From the NCBI GenBank assembly GCA_902727915.1, contig CACVAU010000049.1, forward strand, positions 1-26,210: a stretch of DNA of 26,210 bases. Direction: 5' to 3'. The notes beneath the pieces are model-generated. The model ran no database searches. It was given only the letters and a program-made list of their open reading frames with translations, and had not been told where the DNA came from. Position 1 is the stretch's first letter. Each line of letters opens with the position of its first letter. The DNA comes from an uncultured Sulfurovum sp. (GTDB lineage: Bacteria; Campylobacterota; Campylobacteria; Campylobacterales; Sulfurovaceae). A program made the position numbers and the translations under genes. Of this stretch, positions 7,784 to 15,387 are shown in pieces.

Positions 7784-8290
7784 TTAGGCTATAAAAAGTA
7801 CCCAATACATACCAAGTGAACTCAAAGTTATCAACAATATCCCTTTGAAAACACGTTTACCAGATTGTGCATGACTCTCACTGTAAACACCAGGTAATGC
7901 TCTTCTTCGTTTGTCTGATAAAGCATAAATTAGTGTAAATAACCAAAGTACCAATGTGACCGTAGAAATAATAATATGAAAAACCAATAAAACCAAAGCT
8001 GTTACAGCATCAACTGTACTCTCTTGAAGTAAATGTTCAAAACTATTGAGATAATGTACAAAATAAGCAAAAAAGCTCAATGATATTAAAGTTAACAAAA
8101 AAAGTAAAAATTGAGTCACTTGATGAAGCTTTAAATGTTTTCTAATAGCCAAAAAAATAGACAAGCCACTTAGAAAAGGAAGTAAAAGTAAAAAAGAAAT
8201 TATTATGTCCATATGAATAGAAGCTCGTGTCTCCCAAAAACCAGATAAAGCCAACTGACTGATAAAAAATGTAAAATACTCTTCTATCAT
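7784..8290 (-). CDS. DUF420-like four-helix membrane protein
   Basis: The 168 residues contain four membrane helices (about 27-50, 59-79, 96-124, 148-167). The GFWETRAS start, the KLHQVTQ turn after helix 1, the His in helix 3 and the GKRVFKG entry to helix 4 resemble DUF420 proteins, some of which (CtaM/YozB) take part in cytochrome oxidase maturation. The match is by pattern only. AAGGAG lies 5 bases before the ATG. It is the first gene of a two-gene unit with DUF523. Confidence 0.7.
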   Translation of the reverse strand: MIEEYFTFFISQLALSGFWETRASIHMDIIISFLLLLPFLSGLSIFLAIRKHLKLHQVTQFLLFLLTLISLSFFAYFVHYLNSFEHLLQESTVDAVTALVLLVFHIIISTVTLVLWLFTLIYALSDKRRRALPGVYSESHAQSGKRVFKGILLITLSSLGMYWVLFIA

Positions 8291-8354
8291 ACATGCTCCT
8301 TAAAGATACTGCTTTAAATGACTAAAGCAATAAGATAAATAACCCCTTTTTTTC

Positions 8355-8360
8355 AGTATA
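8355..8360 (-). promoter_or_regulatory. Candidate extended -10 for the DUF420-DUF523 unit
   Basis: On the minus strand this reads TATACT, preceded by TGT, giving a TGn extended -10. The leader would be about 60 bases. The remainder of the 194-base gap (8291-8484) is AT-rich; I see no gene or clear hairpin in it. Confidence 0.4.
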
Positions 8361-8484
8361 ACATATATTTATTAAAACTTATAAAAATCAATTTATTAAA
8401 AAGTTTTTCTTAGCTAAAAATTACAAATAATCACAGAGTTAATTTTTCCAATACTTAAAAGATTAGAAACACTATATAATACTA

Positions 8485-9825
8485 CTAAACATCAAAAACA
8501 TCATTAACCCTTAGCTCTTCACACACTACATCATCTATAAATTTTTGTATTCTGTTTAAATTATTAGTAAAGATAGAACACTGTAAAATATCTGGATTAT
8601 CATTCATTTTAGAAATAACTTCTTCATCACTTTTAACTTTAATTAAAGAAACAATAGGTGCAAAAACTTCCTCACCTAAAACCTTCATATCATCTCTTAC
8701 CTCTGAGAGAACAGTAGGGTGAAAAATATCATCCAAAACTACAGCGCCTATCAGTAGTTTGGCACCTTCATTCTGTGCTGATTCAACCCAAGAAATTGCT
8801 CTCCTCATTGATTCTTGATTAATTAATGATCCCATAAAAGTATCTTCTTCATAAGGTGACCCTATGTTAATCTTTTTTGTCTCCCTTACCATAGCTTTTG
8901 CAAATTCTTCATACATAAATGCATGTACATAAATATGCTGTAAAGGGATAGATACTTGCCCTGAATTTACAAAAGCACCAACAACACAACGTGAAGCTGC
9001 ATACTTGATATCAGCAGAATCATCAATAAATATCGCAGTATTTCCTCTTAACTCTAATTTCACTTTTTTAATTCCAGCTTGTTGCTTAATAATGTTTTCC
9101 ATAGAAACGGAACCCATAAAGGAAATTATTGTAGGGATACTACTTTTAATCAAAGTATTGCTCACTTCAAAATCTCCATAAACTACTGAAAGTGCATCTT
9201 TGATAGCAAATTTTGATTTATTAAAAATTTTTGCCAATTTATAAGCTGTTAGTCCTGCTTCTGATGTTGGTTTTAAGACCACAGCATTTCCTACAGCAAG
9301 TGCTGGTGCAATTTGATGAGCTACAAGATTTAAAGGAAATGTATAAGGAGTAATACAAACAACAACACCTAAAGGAACAGTTGTAAAATACCCAATATTT
9401 GTTTTACTATTTTCTCTAAGACTTGTAAGCATATTTTTAGTATCTAAAAGAAGTAACTCTTGTGCTATTAGTCGTATCGTCTCAACACATTTATCCACTT
9501 CAATTCGTGCAAAAGTAATAGGCTTTGAGACTTCATCAACCAACGTTTGTGCCATATCTTCACGATATACCTCAAGCACATTTGCCACATCTTCTAACCA
9601 TGAGATACGTTGCTCTAAAGAAGAGCTTTTTGTCTCCTTTACAGCTGATTTTGCAATCTTTAACGCACACTTAGTATCTTCTACGCTACAAAGAGGTACC
9701 CTAGTAACCACAGCATTCATGTAAGCATTTTTACATTCCATCATCTCTTCTCGTATCTCTTCTTTTGAACCCATATAAATCTTAGCATCTTTGACTATTG
9801 GATTACCATGAAATATTCCAAACAT
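8485..9825 (-). CDS. Aldehyde-dehydrogenase-like protein lacking catalytic residues
   Basis: The fold assignment is clear: PLGVVVCITPYTFPLN (151-166), VVLKPTSEAG with cofactor-contacting Lys185, LELRGN with Glu258, GAFVNSGQVSIPLQHIYVH (283-301) and EVFAPIVSL are ALDH landmarks, closest to lactaldehyde/GapN-like members. The nucleophilic Cys of NSGQxC is Ser292 (codon TCT at 8950-8952), and the oxyanion-hole Asn of PFNFP is Thr162 (codon ACA at 9340-9342). ELGG is ELRG. The protein ends at VNDVFDV, about 30-40 residues before the usual end, so the PFGGxKxSGxGREG tail is missing and is not found in the bases downstream. The frame is otherwise intact over 446 residues. Ordinary dehydrogenase activity is therefore unlikely. 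Either a repurposed pseudoenzyme or an early decay product. Confidence 0.85.
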   Translation of the reverse strand: MFGIFHGNPIVKDAKIYMGSKEEIREEMMECKNAYMNAVVTRVPLCSVEDTKCALKIAKSAVKETKSSSLEQRISWLEDVANVLEVYREDMAQTLVDEVSKPITFARIEVDKCVETIRLIAQELLLLDTKNMLTSLRENSKTNIGYFTTVPLGVVVCITPYTFPLNLVAHQIAPALAVGNAVVLKPTSEAGLTAYKLAKIFNKSKFAIKDALSVVYGDFEVSNTLIKSSIPTIISFMGSVSMENIIKQQAGIKKVKLELRGNTAIFIDDSADIKYAASRCVVGAFVNSGQVSIPLQHIYVHAFMYEEFAKAMVRETKKINIGSPYEEDTFMGSLINQESMRRAISWVESAQNEGAKLLIGAVVLDDIFHPTVLSEVRDDMKVLGEEVFAPIVSLIKVKSDEEVISKMNDNPDILQCSIFTNNLNRIQKFIDDVVCEELRVNDVFDV

Positions 9826-9856
9826 ACTTAATTCCTATTTTTAAATATATGTACTT

Positions 9857-9862
9857 ATTATA
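9857..9862 (-). promoter_or_regulatory. Candidate extended -10 for the ALDH-like gene
   Basis: On the minus strand TATAAT, preceded by TGT. It predicts a leader of about 25 bases with AGGA before the ATG, so this gene appears to have its own promoter. Confidence 0.45.
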
Positions 9863-9921
9863 ACAAAGTTGAAAAAAGATAAAGATAATTAGATTAAAAG
9901 AAATGGCATAGAGTAAGCAGA

Positions 9922-9943
9922 TGGACAAGTAAAGTATTGTCCA
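9922..9943 (-). terminator. Short inverted repeat behind the cytochrome c gene
   Basis: TGGACAA (9922-9928) pairs with TTGTCCA (9937-9943) around an 8-base loop. It lies 13 bases past the cytochrome stop, where a terminator would be expected, but no T-run follows on the minus strand. It could instead be a protein-binding site for the ALDH-like gene. Confidence 0.35.
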
Positions 9944-9955
9944 AAGTTTTAGAAG

Positions 9956-10237
9956 TTATTGTTTAATCAATGTTGCAATTTCTTCAATATCATCAAAACT
10001 TAAATTAACAACTTGCTCTACCATAAGACCTTTCATTTCTCCACCATAAGTTCCATTTTTATAACCCTTAAGTGCATGAATAATTTCTGCTTTACTCATG
10101 TTTTTAAGAACTTTACCTCTCATTGCAGGTTTTTTCCAATCTTGACCATGACAACCTTTACATAAAGCTGTAGAAACTCCCCAAGCTACTGTATTCATAA
10201 GTAATCCTATTAGAATTACTTTTAAAATCTTGCTCAT
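9956..10237 (-). CDS. Small periplasmic class I cytochrome c (c553-like)
   Basis: Electron carrier of 93 residues. A Sec signal peptide (about 1-20, ending AWG) is followed by the haem site CKGCH (Cys26, Cys29, His30). GYKNGTYGGEMKGLM holds the likely axial Met (Met68 or Met72), in the position seen in short c553 proteins of this phylum. The mature protein of about 73 residues is at the small end. AGGA lies 5 bases before the ATG. The redox partner cannot be told from context: the ALDH-like gene downstream has its own promoter, and the AsmA-like gene upstream is about 100 bases away. Confidence 0.9.
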   Translation of the reverse strand: MSKILKVILIGLLMNTVAWGVSTALCKGCHGQDWKKPAMRGKVLKNMSKAEIIHALKGYKNGTYGGEMKGLMVEQVVNLSFDDIEEIATLIKQ

Positions 10238-10342
10238 ATCTGTCCTTTAATGTTTAATTATATTACTAAGCTAATATTCTAAAGCTTCTTTGTGTAATAA
10301 TTGTAGTATTAGTCTTATTTTTTAAAAGAAATTTACATTTTT

Positions 10343-11890
10343 TTAATCAAAAAAACCATTTAAAAACGAGCGTGTTTTTCGTTCAAACCTATCCATTTCA
10401 AAATTTTTCATTTGGTTAGAGAACTCATTTTGCATTCCATCTAATGCTTCTTCAGTATTTTGTCTATTTAAAGGTTTTCCTGCACCAAAAAAGTTTTCTA
10501 TTTTTTTATTTATCTGGTACTTAATAAGTTTGGACATATCTAAATTAACTTCTGGATTTTCAAGCGTACCATAGACGTTGCCAACAAACTGTTGACCATC
10601 TATTTGAACTTCAAAATTTGCTGTAATTTCATTCGTCTTAGAGTTCATACGTGTATCTTTTAAATAAAGATGATTTACCCCATTATCAATCTCTAAAAGT
10701 GATATTAAAATATTATCTTGATACGCAGCTGTAAAAATACTATCATTATAGGTATCTTTTAAAACATCTATATCGGTCAAATCATAAATTTTGTCAGTCA
10801 TTTGTGTTCTTCTAAAACGTGTCTCTTTTAAGGCTGTATTCACCAAAATAATTTCATCTTTAAGATTATATGAAGCAGAACCATAAACCTTAGAACTTAA
10901 AAGAGCAGGAAAAGAGAGTTGTCGTAATAATTGCTCTAAAGAAACACCTCTAAAATCGATATCGATGTAACCATTTTTATAAACATACTCAAGTAAACCC
11001 CCATAACTATCACTATCTCCATCAAGTGATAAAATACCATTATCATAGTTTAAACTTCCAGCTGTATTTAATGAACCCTGATAACGATGCTTTAAAAATG
11101 CATCCAAGTATGCCAATTCATGAATATGTAGACCATAATCAGCTGTTGTTATATTTGCAGCTCTGTTATAATGTCCATTGCCTATGCGTAACTTACCAAT
11201 ATCAGATTTAATATCAGCAAAAAACTCATGAAGTAAATCTTTCACAACAATTTCAGCTTCTAAACTCACCTCAATTTCTTCTGAAACTTGTGGTACGATT
11301 CCCTCTTGCATACTTACTTTGACTAAGCCTTTTCTTCGATAAGAAGTAAAATAGTCAAAATCCATAAAAACATCGATATCCCCTTTTAAAATATTTTTAT
11401 AACTTAAAAATTCTAAAAGAGGTTTAGAACGAACATTTTGTAAAGTGACTTCCATATTTTCTAAACGATTGGGTCTTCGTGTAAAAAAATAAGCAATATT
11501 CCCATTAAAAATTTCACCCTCACCTGATATCAAAAGTTCAGAAAAAGCACCTTTCATCTCACCTTCGACCTCAAAAGGTTCAAGTAATATATAGTCATCC
11601 CATTCAAAAGTTTCACCCCTCAACTGATATGTTAGATTCATATCATTTTTATCAGGTATGCCACGTAAAGATAAATGTGCTTTATCATTAATTTTTATCT
11701 CAGCCATGATATAAGGATAATTTTTAATGTTTAAAGAAAGAATTTCTATCTTATTATCCATTTTTTTACTGTAGTAATCTTCAATATAATATCTTAAACT
11801 CAAATGTCCGAGACTTGTGTTTAAAAAATAATAAATCACCAGAGAAAAAAGGCTTAATAACCAAAAAAAATACTTAAACAAAATTCTCAT
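10343..11890 (-). CDS. AsmA-like envelope protein with N-terminal membrane anchor
   Basis: A 515-residue protein with one N-terminal membrane helix (about 8-24) and a long periplasmic region of alternating beta strands. The VYGTLENPEVNLDMSKLI segment near residue 440-460, followed by a short amphipathic helix with GxGK-like residues, is typical of the AsmA/TamB/DUF748 superfamily, which builds beta-taco bridges for lipid transport or outer-membrane homeostasis. The tail (about 475-515) is charged and helical. Function is inferred from the superfamily only. AAGGA lies 7 bases before the ATG. Divergent from ilvE. Confidence 0.7.
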   Translation of the reverse strand: MRILFKYFFWLLSLFSLVIYYFLNTSLGHLSLRYYIEDYYSKKMDNKIEILSLNIKNYPYIMAEIKINDKAHLSLRGIPDKNDMNLTYQLRGETFEWDDYILLEPFEVEGEMKGAFSELLISGEGEIFNGNIAYFFTRRPNRLENMEVTLQNVRSKPLLEFLSYKNILKGDIDVFMDFDYFTSYRRKGLVKVSMQEGIVPQVSEEIEVSLEAEIVVKDLLHEFFADIKSDIGKLRIGNGHYNRAANITTADYGLHIHELAYLDAFLKHRYQGSLNTAGSLNYDNGILSLDGDSDSYGGLLEYVYKNGYIDIDFRGVSLEQLLRQLSFPALLSSKVYGSASYNLKDEIILVNTALKETRFRRTQMTDKIYDLTDIDVLKDTYNDSIFTAAYQDNILISLLEIDNGVNHLYLKDTRMNSKTNEITANFEVQIDGQQFVGNVYGTLENPEVNLDMSKLIKYQINKKIENFFGAGKPLNRQNTEEALDGMQNEFSNQMKNFEMDRFERKTRSFLNGFFD

Positions 11891-11920
11891 TTATGATTCC
11901 TTATTACAATGTTGCATTTT

Positions 11921-11926
11921 ATCATA
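11921..11926 (-). promoter_or_regulatory. Candidate -10 for the AsmA-like gene
   Basis: On the minus strand TATGAT preceded by TGT, about 30 bases before the start codon. Motif match only. Confidence 0.35.
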
Positions 11927-12017
11927 ACAAAGAGATATTAACAGGAGTTTGGCTAAAATGTTTCATTAATTTTTGAGCCTTTGAGTACAATAGGTTCTAC
12001 ATGGAGTACAGCATAAT

Positions 12018-12935
12018 ATGGATGCAGCAAAATATATATGGATGAATGGTGAGTATAAGGCATGGGATGATGCAAAAACTCACGTATTGTCACACACTTT
12101 ACACTATGGTAACGGGGTAATTGAAGGAACAAAAGCCTATAAAACAGAAAATGGATACGCAATATTTAGGCTAAATGATCATACAAAAAGACTTAAAGAA
12201 TCAGCAAAAATGACCCTTATTGATATTCCTTATAGCGTTGAGGAAATGAATGAAGCACAGCTTGAACTGATTAGAAAAAATGAATTTACAGGTGATAATA
12301 TTTACTTAAGACCCTTTGCTTTTTTAGGTTATGGTGTTATGGGTGTCTATCATAAAGAAGCACCTGTTGAAACCGTACTCGCAGCATGGGAATGGGGTGC
12401 ATACCTTGGAGAAGAAGGACTTAAGTCTGGAATTAAACTAAAGATTGCTTCAATGACAAGAGCAGCTAATACCTCAAGTATGGGAAAAGCAAAAGCTACA
12501 GCCAACTACCTAAACTCTCAAATGGCAAAATTTGAAGCCATTGACTGTGGTTATGATGAGGCCTTACTTCTTGATGATCAAGGATACATAGCTGAAGCAT
12601 CAGGTGCATGTTTCTTTATGGTTAAAGATGGAGAAATAATTACACCACCTAATGATAACTCATTGGCTTCTATTACGCAAAAAACGGTCATTGAAATGGC
12701 TAAAGATATGGGATATAAAGTAAGTCGTCGTAGAATAACACGTGAAGAAGTTTATGTAGCAGATGAAGCATTTCTAACAGGAACAGCAGCAGAGATAACA
12801 CCTGTACGAGATGTTGATGCACGTATAATTGGTAATGGTGCGAGAGGTAATATTACTGAAAAAATTCAAACAGGTTATTTTGACATTGTTTTTGGTCGAA
12901 ATGAAAAATATAAGCACTATTTAACATACGTTTAG
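12018..12935 (+). CDS. ilvE: Branched-chain amino acid aminotransferase
   Basis: PLP enzyme that makes leucine, isoleucine and valine from their 2-oxo acids with glutamate as donor; cytoplasmic. The 305 residues match the class IV aminotransferase family. Seen are the N-terminal HYGNGVIEG (29-37), RPFAFLGYG, KAKATANYLNSQ with Schiff-base Lys159 at the same number as in E. coli IlvE, EALLLDDQGYIAEASG with Glu193, and TGTAAEITPV near the end. The ribosome site GGAG (12003-12006) is 11 bases upstream. A possible -10, TACAAT, lies near 11986. The SPFH gene follows on the same strand after 58 bases, an arrangement I recall from Campylobacter. Confidence 0.95.
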   Translation: MDAAKYIWMNGEYKAWDDAKTHVLSHTLHYGNGVIEGTKAYKTENGYAIFRLNDHTKRLKESAKMTLIDIPYSVEEMNEAQLELIRKNEFTGDNIYLRPFAFLGYGVMGVYHKEAPVETVLAAWEWGAYLGEEGLKSGIKLKIASMTRAANTSSMGKAKATANYLNSQMAKFEAIDCGYDEALLLDDQGYIAEASGACFFMVKDGEIITPPNDNSLASITQKTVIEMAKDMGYKVSRRRITREEVYVADEAFLTGTAAEITPVRDVDARIIGNGARGNITEKIQTGYFDIVFGRNEKYKHYLTYV

Positions 12936-12956
12936 ATAAAAATTTTAAATAAAAAA

Positions 12957-12974
12957 AATGTGTCTAATCACATT
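12957..12974 (+). terminator. Weak hairpin between ilvE and the SPFH gene
   Basis: AATGTG (12957-12962) pairs with CACATT (12969-12974) around TCTAAT, preceded by an A-run. The stem is short and no T-run follows, so it would at most attenuate. Confidence 0.25.
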
Positions 12975-12993
12975 ATTGAATTAAGGAATAAGC

Positions 12994-14112
12994 ATGCCAG
13001 CAGACATGAACGACTATTTTAAAAAGAAACAACCAAATGGTGGAGGAAATAACAAAACTCCTAACCCCAAACCAGCCCAAGGTGGAGGAAGTAATGGAGG
13101 AGGAAATGGTTTTCAAGCACCTTCTTGGTTATTTGCTATCATCGCGATTATAGCAGCCATTATCTTTTTTAAACCCTTTACCATTATTAACTCTGGTGAA
13201 GTCGGAATTAAAGTAAAAACAGGTAAATTTGATGAAACACCCTTAAATGCAGGTTTACACTTTTATATTCCCATGATTCAAAATATTATTACGGTCAACA
13301 CAAGAATGAGACAAGTAATATATTCTAACCAAGCCAATACTTTAGAGGGTGACAACTATAAGTCACGTAGTACCCTTGGATCGAATAATCTTGAAGGTGG
13401 TGTAAAACAGAGTCGTGCTATTCCAGTACTTGATAAAAGAGGTTTAACTGTAAACATCGACCTTGCTGTTCAGTACCAAATCCGTGCTGAATCTGCTCCT
13501 AAAACCATTGAACAATGGGGTTCAAGTTGGGAAGAAAAAATCATTAACTCAAAAGTACGTGAAGTTGTACGTGATGTTATTGGTCAATATACAGCAGAAA
13601 AACTTCCAGAAATGAGAAATGAAATTGCCACAGCTATTCAAACAAAAGTAACACAAAAAATCAATTCTCTTGAAGGACAACCTGTAATTTTATCAGCTGT
13701 TGAACTTAGAAACATTGAACTTCCTGAAAAAATTAGAAAAAAGATTGAAGAGTTACAAGCAGAAAAGCAAAACGTAAACATTGCTGAACAACAAAAAGAA
13801 CGTGCAAAACAAGAAGCACAGAAAAATGCTGAAATTGCACGTGGTGAAGCTGAAAGAAACAGAATTGTTGCCCAAGGTCAAGCTGATAAGATTAGAATTG
13901 AAGCAGAAGAACAAGCTAAAGCGAATGCACTTATCTCTAACTCATTAACACCTCAACTATTAGAACTTGAACAGATTAAGACACAAGCTAAATTTAATGA
14001 TGCACTTAAGGTTAATAAAGATGCACAAATTTTCTTAACACCTGGTGGAGCCGTACCTAACATTTGGGTCGATGCTAAAGGTAAAGAACAAAGAGCTATC
14101 TCAGCACAATAA
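12994..14112 (+). CDS. HflK-like SPFH (prohibitin/stomatin) membrane protein
   Basis: A 372-residue protein: a Gly/Asn/Pro-rich cytoplasmic N-terminus (about 13-40, HflK-like), one membrane helix (44-63), an SPFH domain (about 64-245, starting INSGEVGIKVKTGKF), a long Lys/Glu/Ala/Gln coiled coil (245-315) and a short C-terminal tail with LTPGGAVPNIWV. SPFH proteins form large ring- or cage-like membrane assemblies; HflKC surrounds the FtsH protease. No HflC gene follows, so this single copy may form a homo-oligomer like prohibitins or stomatins. AAGGA lies 6 bases before the ATG at 12994; a second ATG four codons later is less well placed. Confidence 0.88.
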   Translation: MPADMNDYFKKKQPNGGGNNKTPNPKPAQGGGSNGGGNGFQAPSWLFAIIAIIAAIIFFKPFTIINSGEVGIKVKTGKFDETPLNAGLHFYIPMIQNIITVNTRMRQVIYSNQANTLEGDNYKSRSTLGSNNLEGGVKQSRAIPVLDKRGLTVNIDLAVQYQIRAESAPKTIEQWGSSWEEKIINSKVREVVRDVIGQYTAEKLPEMRNEIATAIQTKVTQKINSLEGQPVILSAVELRNIELPEKIRKKIEELQAEKQNVNIAEQQKERAKQEAQKNAEIARGEAERNRIVAQGQADKIRIEAEEQAKANALISNSLTPQLLELEQIKTQAKFNDALKVNKDAQIFLTPGGAVPNIWVDAKGKEQRAISAQ

Positions 14113-14123
14113 TTATTAAAACC

Positions 14124-14151
14124 TAGAGCGTGTATTTAAATACACGTTCTA
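14124..14151 (+). terminator. 28-base palindrome after the SPFH gene
   Basis: TAGAGCGTGTATTT (14124-14137) is followed at once by its near-perfect inverse AAATACACGTTCTA (14138-14151); the only non-Watson-Crick pair is G-T. The RNA would form a stem of about 11 bp. It is followed by TATAACCCC, not a T-run, so factor-independent termination is possible but weak. It may alternatively bind a dimeric protein upstream of hisIE. Confidence 0.5.
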
Positions 14152-14176
14152 TATAACCCCAAGAAAGACCCACTCC

Positions 14177-14842
14177 ATGCAAATAAATTGGCAAAAAAAT
14201 CCCCTTATCCCAGCAATAGCCCAAGACAACGAAACCAATGAAGTTCTTATGTTAGCTTATATGAATGAAGAAGCCTATAACTTATCACTTAATACAGGCT
14301 ATGCACATTATTTTTCACGTTCCAAACAACGTATTTGGAAAAAAGGTGAAAGTTCAAATCATACCCAAGAGATAAAAGATATTTTATTAGACTGTGATGC
14401 TGATACTTTAATACTTAAAATTAAACAAAATGGTGTGGCTTGTCATACAGGTACAAAAAGCTGTTTCTTTACCTCTGTAACACACAATAAGGTTATACTC
14501 GAACAAGAAATAGATACCGATGTCATGTATGGTGTAGTAGATACCCTTTACCACACTGTACTTGAACGAAAAAATGACAATGACAGTAAAAAGTCTTGGA
14601 CAAAAAAACTACTCAATGACAAAGAGCTTATGCTTTCAAAAATTCGTGAAGAAGCCGATGAAGTTTGTGTTGCTATTCATGAAGAATCTGATGAACAAGT
14701 TATTTATGAATCAGCTGATTTACTTTACCACACTATCGTTGGGTTAGGTTATCGTGATATCTCACCTGACAGAGTCAAACAAGAGTTAGCTCGACGTTTT
14801 GGGACTTCTGGGATTACTGAAAAAGAACAACGTCAAAAATAA
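14177..14842 (+). CDS. hisIE: Bifunctional phosphoribosyl-AMP cyclohydrolase / phosphoribosyl-ATP pyrophosphatase
   Basis: Catalyses steps 2 and 3 of histidine synthesis in the cytoplasm. The HisI half (1-110) shows VLMLAYMNEEAY, the metal site DCDAD (72-76) and the zinc cysteines Cys73, Cys89 and Cys96 in CHTGTKSC. The HisE half (about 117-215) is a MazG-type helical domain with KIREEADEV (155-163) and YESADLLYH (177-185). Length 221 is normal for the fusion. The ribosome site is weak (AAGAAAG, about 9 bases upstream). No other his gene is in the window. The last 57 bases overlap the end of the DUF1461 gene on the other strand. Confidence 0.95.
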   Translation: MQINWQKNPLIPAIAQDNETNEVLMLAYMNEEAYNLSLNTGYAHYFSRSKQRIWKKGESSNHTQEIKDILLDCDADTLILKIKQNGVACHTGTKSCFFTSVTHNKVILEQEIDTDVMYGVVDTLYHTVLERKNDNDSKKSWTKKLLNDKELMLSKIREEADEVCVAIHEESDEQVIYESADLLYHTIVGLGYRDISPDRVKQELARRFGTSGITEKEQRQK

Positions 14843-15379
14843 GAGTAGACTCAAAACAACAAAAATAGCAAAAAACTGCTGAAAATAAATTAAAGGAAAG
14901 AGTTTGATTAACATAGAACTCTCAGGAAAAACCCAAGTATTTGCATGAAATAAAAGTAGATGAAAAAATTCAAATACAGCAATAAAATTTACAGCAGTAA
15001 GTAATAATATAAAAGTCAAAGCAAGACCTAAACGACCTACCTCTTTCATGACCTTTGGAACATATTTTTTATAAAACACAATGCCCATTAATACTAAAAC
15101 GAAAAGTATTAACCAAAGCTTAAAGGTCGTTTCTAAGATACGTTTAACATCTAAAAGATGCCTTTTTTCATGTACTGTATAAATATCTAATCCAATAAAG
15201 CTCATATATTGCTGTTCTAATAAATAAACCCATGTCGCTGTCTCTACCTTTAGATTAATACTTTCCGTTAAAAGTGCTTTATGAAAAGCATGTAATAAGA
15301 ATTCAAATAGTGTAAGAAAGAGCATAATACTTATTAAAAGAATAACTATAAAATAACAAATTTTTTTTACAAAAAGCAC
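14786..15379 (-). CDS. DUF1461-like four-helix membrane protein
   Basis: A 197-residue hydrophobic protein with helices at about 6-30, 87-103, 116-139 and 166-187 and a periplasmic loop between the first two. FHLLLFHANTWVFPESSMLI (139-158) is the kind of aromatic motif that marks DUF1461 proteins, whose function is unknown. The start is GTG (15377-15379); the next in-frame ATG (residue 19) would cut into the first helix. The ribosome site is weak (GGTAAG). It sits 8 bases behind the outer-membrane barrel gene, so it is probably the last member of the haem-lipoprotein operon. The 3' end overlaps hisIE by 57 bases, tail to tail. Confidence 0.75.
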   Translation of the reverse strand: MLFVKKICYFIVILLISIMLFLTLFEFLLHAFHKALLTESINLKVETATWVYLLEQQYMSFIGLDIYTVHEKRHLLDVKRILETTFKLWLILFVLVLMGIVFYKKYVPKVMKEVGRLGLALTFILLLTAVNFIAVFEFFHLLLFHANTWVFPESSMLIKLFPLIYFQQFFAIFVVLSLLLFLTLFFFSNPRSPKTSS

Positions 15380-15387
15380 TTAATCAC

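Noticed and set aside
8395..8425. AAAAAGTTTTTC-type hairpin in the gap before the DUF420 gene
   Set aside because: Only short A/T pairing, which is expected by chance in such AT-rich sequence; no GC-containing stem.
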